From the NCBI GenBank assembly GCA_002451055.1, contig DKBD01000115.1:15759-28850 (forward strand): a stretch of DNA of 13,092 nucleotides. The letters are read 5' to 3'. Made by a program: the position numbers and the translations under genes. The DNA is from Nitrospira sp. UBA6909 (lineage in GTDB: Bacteria > Nitrospirota > Nitrospiria > Nitrospirales > Nitrospiraceae). Shown piece after piece: positions 7,092-13,092 of this stretch. Numbering within the stretch: the first letter of the stretch is position 1; each line of letters opens with the position of its first letter. Below the pieces are notes generated by a model. It had not been told where the DNA came from. It saw only the letters and a program-made list of their open reading frames with translations, and searched no databases.

Positions 7092-8771
7092 ATGTTGAAC
7101 AACGATCCGCTCTGGTACAAAGACGCCGTCTTCTACGAAATTCCCGTCAAGGCCTTCGCCGACAGCAATGGCGACGGGATCGGCGACGTCCAAGGATTGA
7201 TCGGCAAATTGGAATATCTGAAGTGGCTCGGAGTGGACTGCCTCTGGTTGCTGCCGTTCTATCCCTCGCCGATGAGGGACGACGGCTATGACGTGTCGGA
7301 TTTCTACAACGTCGCCGAACACTTCGGCACGAAAGAGGATATGCGGAAGCTCTTGGACGAGGCCCACAGCTTGGGCATTCGAGTCATCGTTGACTTGGTT
7401 CTGAATCACACGTCCGACCAGCACGCCTGGTTTCAGGAATCCAGACGGTCTCCTGAATCGCCCATGCACCACTACTATGTCTGGAGCGACACCGATCGCA
7501 AATACGAAAAAGCGCGGATCATCTTCATCGATACCGAAAAATCAAACTGGACCTGGGATCCGGAAGCCAAGGCGTTCTATTGGCACCGGTTTTTCAGTCA
7601 CCAACCGGACCTCAACTACGATAATCCGGCCGTCCGAGAGGCCATGCTCCACGTGATGTCCTTCTGGTTGGATCAGGGGCTGGACGGGTTCCGGTGCGAT
7701 GCCGTCCCGTATCTCCTGGAGCGGGAAGGCACGATTTGCGAAAACCTTCCCGAGACGCACGACTATTTGAAGGAGATCCGCCGCCGAATCGATGAGGCCT
7801 ATCAGGGACGCATTCTCCTGGCGGAGGCGAATCAATGGCCGACCGATGTCCGCCCGTACTTCGGCGACGGCGACGAGTTTCACATGGCGTTTCACTTTCC
7901 GCTCATGCCGCGGCTGTATATGGGCTTGCGCAGCGAGTTGTGCGATCCGATCATCGACATGTTCACGCACACGCCCGACATCCCGGACAACTGTCAATGG
8001 TGCCTGTTTCTCCGCAATCACGACGAACTGACGCTCGAAATGTGTTCGGGCGAAGAACGGGATTACATGTATTACACCTATGCGCGTGATCCCAAGATGC
8101 GCCGAAATATCGGCATCGCCAGGCGTCTTGCGCCGCTGCTGGACAACGACCGCCGCAAGATCGAACTGCTGAACAGCATGGTCTTTACGATGCCCGGAAG
8201 CCCGATCATCTACTACGGCGACGAAATCGGGATGGGCGACGACATTCGATTGAAGGATCGTGACGGTGTGCGGACGCCGATGCAATGGACTATGGGCCAG
8301 AATGCTGGGTTTTCGGCCTGCGACCCGGCCCAACTCTACTTGCCGGTCGTCTCGGACTCGGTCTACGGTTGCCAATCGATCAACGTCAAATCGCAGCGGG
8401 AGATGCCGCACTCGCTCCTTCAATGGATGAAACGGATGATCGAGGTGCGGAAACGTTTCCCGGCATTTGGAAGGGGATCCATCTCGTTCCTGCGGCCGAC
8501 GAACGGCAAAGTGCTCGCCTATGTGCGGCGGCACGAGGATACCGCGTTGCTGATCGTCCATAACCTGGCTGCCTCGGCCCAATCCGTGGAATTGGACCTC
8601 AAAGAGTTTGCCGGTGTCAGGCCGATCGAACTGCTGGGGGAAGCGCGCTTCGCCTCTATAACCGGAAGTCCCTACGTATTGACCTTGGCACCCTATGGCT
8701 ATTACTGGCTCAACTTGACGCCGGATCGCTCGGGGCCTGAGTCGTACGGCATCGAACAGACGGCACTGTAA
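7092..8771 (+). CDS. treS: Trehalose synthase TreS (maltose alpha-D-glucosyltransferase, GH13_16)
   Basis: TreS (EC 5.4.99.16) interconverts maltose and trehalose inside a closed active site. The 559-residue form from ATG 7092 has the full catalytic unit without a fused maltokinase domain. The N-terminus DPLWYKDAVFYEIPVKAF and DSNGDGIGDVQGL are typical. Later come WLLPFYPSPMRDDGYDVSD, DLVLNHTSDQHAWFQ, the nucleophile Asp203 in GFRCDAVPYL followed by the TreS-specific EREGTICENLPETH, the acid/base Glu245 in LLAEANQWPTDV and the third acid Asp311 in LRNHDELTLEM. PGSPIIYYGDEIGMGD and DRDGVRTPMQW are also conserved. The start was chosen because CAGGG (7080-7084) is seven bases upstream and the family begins at this position; an earlier in-frame ATG at 7041 lies inside the preceding gene. 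There is a single base between the DUF5752 stop and this ATG. Together with Mak and GlgE it forms the TreS-Mak-GlgE route from trehalose to glucan. Confidence 0.95.
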   Translation: MLNNDPLWYKDAVFYEIPVKAFADSNGDGIGDVQGLIGKLEYLKWLGVDCLWLLPFYPSPMRDDGYDVSDFYNVAEHFGTKEDMRKLLDEAHSLGIRVIVDLVLNHTSDQHAWFQESRRSPESPMHHYYVWSDTDRKYEKARIIFIDTEKSNWTWDPEAKAFYWHRFFSHQPDLNYDNPAVREAMLHVMSFWLDQGLDGFRCDAVPYLLEREGTICENLPETHDYLKEIRRRIDEAYQGRILLAEANQWPTDVRPYFGDGDEFHMAFHFPLMPRLYMGLRSELCDPIIDMFTHTPDIPDNCQWCLFLRNHDELTLEMCSGEERDYMYYTYARDPKMRRNIGIARRLAPLLDNDRRKIELLNSMVFTMPGSPIIYYGDEIGMGDDIRLKDRDGVRTPMQWTMGQNAGFSACDPAQLYLPVVSDSVYGCQSINVKSQREMPHSLLQWMKRMIEVRKRFPAFGRGSISFLRPTNGKVLAYVRRHEDTALLIVHNLAASAQSVELDLKEFAGVRPIELLGEARFASITGSPYVLTLAPYGYYWLNLTPDRSGPESYGIEQTAL

Positions 8772-8804
8772 TGCGTCAGTCGAGAAGACAGGGGTGGTGA
8801 GATC

Positions 8805-10016
8805 ATGATTCGAGAACTGGAACAATATCGAGATGTGGCTCCCAAGGGCACGGTCGAATTGGTGTATCGGCTGAGCGAATTGGTGCAGGGGAAACGGTTT
8901 CTCCATATCAACGCCGTGCGCTACGGCGGGGGGATGGCGGAAATTCTGCGGCGGGTCATCCCGGTGATGAAGGCGCTGGGGGTCGATGCGCGATGGGAAG
9001 TCATCGCCGGCACGCAGGAGTTCGGCGATGTCACGCGCCGGATCGCCGATGGATTGCAGGGTAGGCCGGAAACCATCACCGACGAGATGTATCAAACCTA
9101 TCTGGGAGTCACTGCGAGGAACGCCAAGGCGCTGGATCGGGATGGGAAGCTTGACGCAGATTTGGTGTTCGTCCATGACCCTCAACCGGCTGCGCTCATC
9201 GAGCACCGGAAGGGCGGAAAATGGGTGTGGCGCTGTCACCTGGACGCGGGCAAGCCCTACCGCTCGGTCTGGAGTCTGTTCCGCAGGCATGTGGTGAAAT
9301 ATGACGCCGCGGTGTTTTCACTCCCGGAGTTCTCGCAACGACTTCCGATCCCGAAATTCTTGATCCATCCCTCGATCGATCCCCTGACCGAGAAAAATCG
9401 TGAACTGTCACGTGCCGAGATCGGGCAGGTATTGGATCACTTCGGCATTGCCAGAAACAAACCCATCCTTTTGCAGGTGGCCTCGTATGACCGGTTTAAG
9501 GATCAGCTGGGGACGATCCGCGCATATCAGATGGTGAAGAAGCATCACGATTGCCGGCTCGTGCTCGCGGGCGGCGGGGTTCTTCACGATCCGGAAGGAG
9601 AGGCCGTGTTGGCTGAATTGCAGAAGGCGGTCGGGAAAGATCCGGACGTGCATCTTCTCCAACTGCCCCCGGAAGCGGATCGCGAGATCAACGCGCTGCA
9701 GCGGGCCGCAACGGTAGTCGTCCAGAAGGCGCTCAAGGAGGGGTTCGGCGTCTCTGTCGCGGAAGCCATGTGGAAAGGAAAGCCCGTGATCGGCGGAACC
9801 GCCGGCGGCGTCTCCGCACAAATCGTTGATCAAGCGACCGGGTTCATTGTGCACTCGGTCGAGGGTGCAGCCTTTCGCATCCGGCATCTTCTGAACAATC
9901 CTGGTGTGGTGACTCGGATGGGCGCGACCGCGAAGGAGCATGTCAGACGAAACTTTCTCATTACGCGGCATTTGTGTGACTATCTGACGATGCTGAAACT
10001 CTTCTGCGTAGAATAA
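8805..10016 (+). CDS. treT: GT4 glycosyltransferase, TreT-type trehalose synthase
   Basis: This 403-residue protein belongs to the retaining GT4 family and resembles trehalose glycosyltransferring synthase (TreT), which makes trehalose from NDP-glucose and glucose. The N-terminal Rossmann domain has LHINAVRYGGGMAEILRR (33-50), the Gly-rich loop that contacts the donor. FVHDPQPAAL follows, then WVWRCHLDAGKP, the segment expected for acceptor contacts. In the C-terminal domain, VASYDRFKD (Arg230, Lys232) should bind the donor diphosphate. EGFGVSVAEAMWKGKPVIGG carries the GT4 E-x7-E pair, Glu312 and Glu320. All expected residues are present. Close relatives include fungal-type trehalose phosphorylase, which shares this fold, so phosphorylase activity is the main alternative. 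A G-rich Shine-Dalgarno-like stretch (8790-8801) precedes the ATG. The 33-bp gap after treS is the longest between genes in the window. Confidence 0.85.
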   Translation: MIRELEQYRDVAPKGTVELVYRLSELVQGKRFLHINAVRYGGGMAEILRRVIPVMKALGVDARWEVIAGTQEFGDVTRRIADGLQGRPETITDEMYQTYLGVTARNAKALDRDGKLDADLVFVHDPQPAALIEHRKGGKWVWRCHLDAGKPYRSVWSLFRRHVVKYDAAVFSLPEFSQRLPIPKFLIHPSIDPLTEKNRELSRAEIGQVLDHFGIARNKPILLQVASYDRFKDQLGTIRAYQMVKKHHDCRLVLAGGGVLHDPEGEAVLAELQKAVGKDPDVHLLQLPPEADREINALQRAATVVVQKALKEGFGVSVAEAMWKGKPVIGGTAGGVSAQIVDQATGFIVHSVEGAAFRIRHLLNNPGVVTRMGATAKEHVRRNFLITRHLCDYLTMLKLFCVE

Positions 10017-10020
10017 ACAC

Positions 10021-11319
10021 ATGGTGCAGCAGGCGATGGACGATCACGACTCGAATGTTCAATTTGTTCCCGAAGCGGTGCACGAGCGGCTCGAACGCGC
10101 TGAGCCGGTCGATATCGTGGTCGGGGTGCTCACCTGTAACGACAAGTTGACCGCGCCCGCGCTGACTCGGTCTCTGATGGAAGGGTTCCGCCAATACAGC
10201 CCCGGGCGGAAAGTCCTCCTGGTCAACTGCGATGCCGGTTCGAACGACGGCACCTCGGATCTGATTGAACAGGCGGCGGGGGACAAGGCCGCTTGCTGGA
10301 CCGTCCACCATCAGATCCTGGGCTCATCATTGCATGTCATATCGGAGTCCGGCGTGCCTGGCCGCGAAGCCGCCGTCCGGTTGTTGGCCACGATGAGCGA
10401 CCGACTCGATGCGAAGACCTGTCTCGTCGTCGACGGCAATATGAAGTCGGCGGATCTCCGATGGCCGGAGTGGCTCGCCGGGCCGATCCTCGACAAGGGT
10501 GCGGCCTGTGTGGTGCCTCGATTCATGCGCAATCGGTACGAAGGCACGTTGACCAATACGCTGCTGGCGCCTCTCACGAGGGCCTTGTACGGAAAACGCG
10601 TGCCGTACCACTTGGGCGGCGCGTTCGCCTTGTCGGACCGGTTCATTCGGTCGATCTTGTTGCCCCAGCCGTGGGATGAGGAGATCGCGCAATGCGGGAT
10701 CGACGGGTGGGTGGCGACGCTGGCGTCGGCTGAACAGGTCGATGTCTGCCAGGCGGCACTCGGACCGCGCCAACAACAGGGCAAACCGACCGGCGATCTT
10801 GCCACGGTTATCGCGCAGGCCGTCGGCTGCATCTTTCACCTCATGGAACGGTTCGAAGACAGATGGGAGCCGGTGAAGGGATCGATCGACGTGCCCACGG
10901 TGGGCAACCCCACCAAACTGGGTGACCATGTTGGAACATTGCATGTGGAGCGGATGGTGCAAGGATTTCGGCAAGGTCTTCGTGATTTGGTGCCGGTCTG
11001 GCAGATCGTGTTGTCAGAGGACACGTTTCAACAGGTCTTGGAACTGGGCGTCGAAGGCTTGGAGGACTTTTGTTTTCCGTCCAGCCTGTGGGTGCAAGTC
11101 GTGTACGACCTCGCCTTGGCCTATCACGATCGACTGTTGCATCGCGAGCACTTACTCAAGTCGCTAACGCCTCTGTACCTTGGGTACACCGCATCGTTGG
11201 TGCTGGCGACGCGAGGGAAGCCTGTGGAATCGGTGGAGCAGGAGCTCGAGCGGCTTGCCTTGCAATACGAAACCATGAAGCCGTATCTGATTCAGCGTTG
11301 GAGGTGGAATCATGAGTGA
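10021..11319 (+). CDS. GT81-like GT-A glycosyltransferase homologue with altered metal-binding motifs
   Basis: This 432-residue protein resembles the GT-A family around glucosyl-3-phosphoglycerate and mannosylglycerate synthases. Visible family features are a first strand VDIVVGVLTCND (30-41), LLVNCDAGSNDGT (66-78), RNRYEGTLTNTLLAPLTRALYGKRV (170-194), CGIDGW (225-230) and a helical C-terminus with LWVQVVYDLALAY and LTPLYLGYTASLV. As I recall the family, the metal/nucleotide motif is DxD; here it is Asp138-Gly-Asn140. The usual GGDF is GGAF (Ala201), and the H-D-P-K-D-like segment after the GID motif reads GPRQQQGKP with no His. The reading frame is intact and uninterrupted, so this is either a pseudoenzyme or a divergent enzyme. 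It starts at ATG 10021, four bases after the treT stop, with only a weak Shine-Dalgarno; ATG 10036 is an alternative. Its end overlaps the next gene by eight bases. Substrate is unknown. Confidence 0.7.
   Translation: MVQQAMDDHDSNVQFVPEAVHERLERAEPVDIVVGVLTCNDKLTAPALTRSLMEGFRQYSPGRKVLLVNCDAGSNDGTSDLIEQAAGDKAACWTVHHQILGSSLHVISESGVPGREAAVRLLATMSDRLDAKTCLVVDGNMKSADLRWPEWLAGPILDKGAACVVPRFMRNRYEGTLTNTLLAPLTRALYGKRVPYHLGGAFALSDRFIRSILLPQPWDEEIAQCGIDGWVATLASAEQVDVCQAALGPRQQQGKPTGDLATVIAQAVGCIFHLMERFEDRWEPVKGSIDVPTVGNPTKLGDHVGTLHVERMVQGFRQGLRDLVPVWQIVLSEDTFQQVLELGVEGLEDFCFPSSLWVQVVYDLALAYHDRLLHREHLLKSLTPLYLGYTASLVLATRGKPVESVEQELERLALQYETMKPYLIQRWRWNHE
11300..11304 (+). promoter_or_regulatory. Shine-Dalgarno of the channel-like gene inside the upstream coding end
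   Basis: GGAGG sits seven bases before ATG 11312 and within the last codons of the GT-A gene, whose stop lies beyond that ATG. This supports 11312 as the start and coupled translation. Confidence 0.65.
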
Positions 11320-12019
11320 TCTCTGGGGCGATGCGATGGTGGACGCCTTTCGCGACATGATGAAGCGGATGGCCCTGCTGCTGCCCAAGCTGCTCGCCTT
11401 AATCAGCTTCGTGTTGTTAGGCCTCGTTGTCGGGTTGGCGGTCAAGGCGATCTTGACCAAATTGCTGAAGGCGGTGCGGTTCGACATGCTGAGTGAGCGA
11501 TGGGGGTTGCAACCCGCGCTGACTAAGGCAGGGTTCAAACAGGCGCCGTCGCAGATCATCGGCCGGGTGGCCTTTTGGACCGTCTTTGTCATATTTACCT
11601 TCATGGGGGTTGATGCCTTGGATCTCCCCGCGACCGCCGGCTTGATGGGACAACTCGTGGGATTTGTCCCGAGCGTCGTCGCCGCAGGCTTCTTGGTGCT
11701 CGTGGGGGTCCTGCTCTCGAACTTCTTTGCCGAGGCGGCCCTCATTGCGGCCGTGAATGCGCAGGTGCAGGAAGCCAGGTTGATTGCGAGTCTCGTGCGG
11801 TGGGGTATCTTGTTGTTTACCGCGGCCATGGTTCTGACCCAGCTTGGCATTGCCAAGGAAGTCGTGGTGGCCGCGTTCTCGATCCTGTTCGGCGGCGTGG
11901 TCTTGGCCTTGGCGATCGCCATCGGGCTCGGCGGACGGAACATCGCGCGCGAGGCGCTGGAACAACGGTGGCGGAGATCCGAGAAAGGTAAAGAAAAGGA
12001 CGACATGGTTCACCTGTGA
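11312..12019 (+). CDS. Small mechanosensitive-channel-like membrane protein (TM-helix repeat type)
   Basis: This 235-residue inner-membrane protein has about five hydrophobic segments near residues 21-47, 80-102, 117-139, 157-178 and 183-206. The Gly/Ala-rich last helix, FGGVVLALAIAIGLGGRNIARE (193-214), resembles the pore helix of MscS-type channels and the conserved TM-helix repeat proteins. Unlike MscS it ends about 22 residues later in a charged tail (RRSEKGKEKDD). It thus lacks the beta domain and cytoplasmic cage that follow the pore helix in MscS. Proteins of this short kind are known and often annotated as mechanosensitive ion channel family or CmpX-like. GGAGG at 11300-11304, within the end of the upstream gene, sets the ATG at 11312, and the two genes overlap by eight bases. 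Placement in a compatible-solute operon fits a role in osmotic adaptation, but gating or transport is not shown by sequence. Confidence 0.8.
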   Translation: MSDLWGDAMVDAFRDMMKRMALLLPKLLALISFVLLGLVVGLAVKAILTKLLKAVRFDMLSERWGLQPALTKAGFKQAPSQIIGRVAFWTVFVIFTFMGVDALDLPATAGLMGQLVGFVPSVVAAGFLVLVGVLLSNFFAEAALIAAVNAQVQEARLIASLVRWGILLFTAAMVLTQLGIAKEVVVAAFSILFGGVVLALAIAIGLGGRNIAREALEQRWRRSEKGKEKDDMVHL

Positions 12020-12633
12020 TGACAGGCACGTGTTACCGGAAGAAGGGGCCTCTCATCGTGGTCGCGATATGCGCGGTCCTTTCGACGGGTATGCAAGGCT
12101 GCGCAAGCACCAGAGAACCGGGCAAGCCACTGCGAACCGCTTTTGAGCAATTGCTCCTCTCGCAGGCGATGGACAAGACCCTACGGGGAGTGAGTCTGCC
12201 TGTTCCTGAGCGATCATCGGTCTTTGTAGAAGCGACCGGGCTGACAAGAGATTCAGTCCTCGATCAAGAGTTTGTCCGCCAGGCGCTCATGCTTCAGCTG
12301 GCACGAGAAGGTTTCCGCCTCGTTCATCGTGAGGAAGAGGCGACCTATTCCGTTCGTGTGCTGATCCAGATGTTCGGCACGGAACAAGGAATCGTATTTA
12401 TCGGACTGCCGCCGGTTCAAAGTATCCTGATCCCATTCGCGCTTCCTGAAATCTCCCTCTACAAGGATCTCCACCAGACGGGGTTTGTCCGGTGGTCCTA
12501 CACCCTCTTTGAACGAGCCACGGGTCGGATGATCAACACGAGCCCTTGGTACGAGGCGACCACCTACTACAACCATTACACCGTAATATTAGTAGTGAGC
12601 TTTCATTTGACGGATCTGGAATTACCGAAATGA
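12019..12633 (+). CDS. DUF6655-like lipoprotein
   Basis: This 204-residue probable envelope lipoprotein has a positively charged start (YRKK), a hydrophobic stretch LIVVAICAVLSTG and a lipobox-like GMQGC with the acylated Cys at residue 28. After it come STREPGKPLRTAFEQLLLSQAMDK and a body with VFVEATGL, VRQALMLQLAREGFRLV, EEATYSVRVLIQMFGTE, PFALPEISLYK and a 'LFERATGRMINTSPWYEA' segment. This order of features matches what I remember of DUF6655 lipoproteins: N-terminal TEQLL-type helix, then a domain that binds or assembles at the envelope. Biochemical function is unknown. It starts at ATG 12019, which overlaps the upstream stop (TGATG); GTG 12016 in the same frame is an alternative. Base composition near the 3' end (about 12575-12600) is locally more AT-rich than its neighbours. 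Confidence 0.7.
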   Translation: MTGTCYRKKGPLIVVAICAVLSTGMQGCASTREPGKPLRTAFEQLLLSQAMDKTLRGVSLPVPERSSVFVEATGLTRDSVLDQEFVRQALMLQLAREGFRLVHREEEATYSVRVLIQMFGTEQGIVFIGLPPVQSILIPFALPEISLYKDLHQTGFVRWSYTLFERATGRMINTSPWYEATTYYNHYTVILVVSFHLTDLELPK

Positions 12634-13092
12634 GACGTGTCGTTCCAATGGTCCTGCCGGGAACCTTTTCCAGGCGGACGAGACGAGGATGGCTGAGTTG
12701 CGCGATGCGACTCATGTGCGGGATCGTGTTATCGCAGTCGCTCGGCTGTGCGTCCTCAACCGCGATCATGCCTTTGGAGATTCGCCAAGGGCCGACGATT
12801 CTTGCAAAAACACTACCTGAGGCGGAGAGACTCAAGGTGGCGGTCGTGCCGTTCGAGGACCGCCGCATCGATACCACGCGAATCGGGATAAGAATACATC
12901 GGTTGGGTGGTCACACGGCGTTGACGGTCGAGGGAAATCGTCTTGGTGTCATCATCGCCGAAGTGGTTGTCGAGTACCTCAAACGTTCCCTCGGTTGGCA
13001 GGCCTGGGTCATCACACCAGGAGCGCTTCAGCCGGACGCAGACCTTACGATCACGGGAACGATACGCATGTTTGAGGCCAAGGCTGTCCCCA
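12630..13092 (+). CDS. Lipoprotein of unknown function, 5' part (partial)
   Basis: An open frame begins at ATG 12630, overlapping the preceding TGA as ATGA, and runs 154 codons to the window edge without a stop. Predicted N-terminus is Arg-rich (RRTRRGW), followed by a hydrophobic stretch and a lipobox LSQSLGC with Cys40; a shorter version from ATG 12705 (Met26) would also end at this Cys. After it are TILAKTLPEAERLKVAVVPFEDRRIDTTRIGIRIHRLGGH, then GVIIAEVVVEYLKRSLGWQAWVI and DADLTITGTIRMFEAKAV. The pattern 'VAVVPFEDxR...VEYLKRxGWxxWV...DLTITGTI' is one I associate with periplasmic lipoproteins that resemble the YajG/GNA1162 class; this is only resemblance. It is probably translated together with the DUF6655-like gene. 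The C-terminus is not in the window. Confidence 0.75.
   Translation, partial: MRRVVPMVLPGTFSRRTRRGWLSCAMRLMCGIVLSQSLGCASSTAIMPLEIRQGPTILAKTLPEAERLKVAVVPFEDRRIDTTRIGIRIHRLGGHTALTVEGNRLGVIIAEVVVEYLKRSLGWQAWVITPGALQPDADLTITGTIRMFEAKAVP

Noticed and set aside
8772..8804. Possible terminator or promoter in the largest intergenic gap
   Set aside because: The 33 bp hold no inverted repeat with a T run and no recognisable -35/-10 pair.
7542..9290. Long minus-strand open frame of 582 codons across treS and treT
   Set aside because: It lies antisense to two strongly recognised genes in GC-rich DNA, where such shadow frames are common; the translation shows no family motif.
11164..12006. Minus-strand open frame of 280 codons opposite the channel-like gene
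   Set aside because: Low-complexity Ala/Thr/Pro/Ser-rich translation typical of an antisense shadow of a membrane protein gene.
1..13092. CRISPR array, tRNA, insertion sequence or attachment site
   Set aside because: No direct-repeat array, tRNA-like cloverleaf, transposase frame or terminal inverted repeat was seen; nearly all bases are explained by the listed genes.

Overview
The window is one gene-dense, entirely plus-strand stretch of a moderately GC-rich bacterial chromosome. It carries 12 genes: the 3' end of one, ten complete genes, and the 5' part of a last gene that runs off the window. The largest gap between genes is about 33 bp. Most junctions are overlaps or gaps of 1-12 bp, and many starts have a clear Shine-Dalgarno sequence inside or next to the preceding stop. 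I see no terminator and no obvious promoter, so the whole window is probably the middle of one long polycistronic operon. The protein families (DUF5752, DUF6655-like lipoprotein, GlgE/TreS/TreT grouping) and the codon style remind me of Nitrospirota, especially Nitrospira. This is recollection and inference, since there is no rRNA or other taxonomic marker here.

The theme is trehalose and alpha-glucan metabolism. Region 1 (1-886) has the C-terminus of maltooligosyltrehalose synthase (TreY) and a small YtxH-like membrane protein. Region 2 (883-6370) has GlgE (maltosyltransferase), a stand-alone maltokinase (Mak/Pep2) and a GH15 family glucosidase. Region 3 (6401-8771) has a DUF5752 protein of unknown function with an internal duplication, then trehalose synthase TreS (GH13). 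Region 4 (8805-12019) has a TreT-type GT4 glycosyltransferase, a GT81-like GT-A protein, and a small polytopic membrane protein related to the transmembrane part of mechanosensitive channels. Region 5 (12019-13092) has two translationally coupled lipoproteins.

Read together, TreS can isomerise trehalose to maltose, Mak can make maltose 1-phosphate, and GlgE can add maltosyl units to alpha-glucan. TreY, with a TreZ partner not visible here, works from glucan back to trehalose. TreT can make trehalose from NDP-glucose and glucose, and the GH15 enzyme can hydrolyse glucan or trehalose. The operon therefore looks like a complete two-way trehalose/glucan circuit. The channel-like protein and the envelope lipoproteins suggest a link to osmotic stress, though that is inference.

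The most unusual gene is the GT-A protein at 10021-11319. It keeps the fold-level motifs of its family, but the residues expected to bind the metal and nucleotide sugar appear replaced (DGN in place of DxD, GGAF in place of GGDF, and no His where the family motif has one). The duplicated DUF5752 protein is the other gene without an assigned role.
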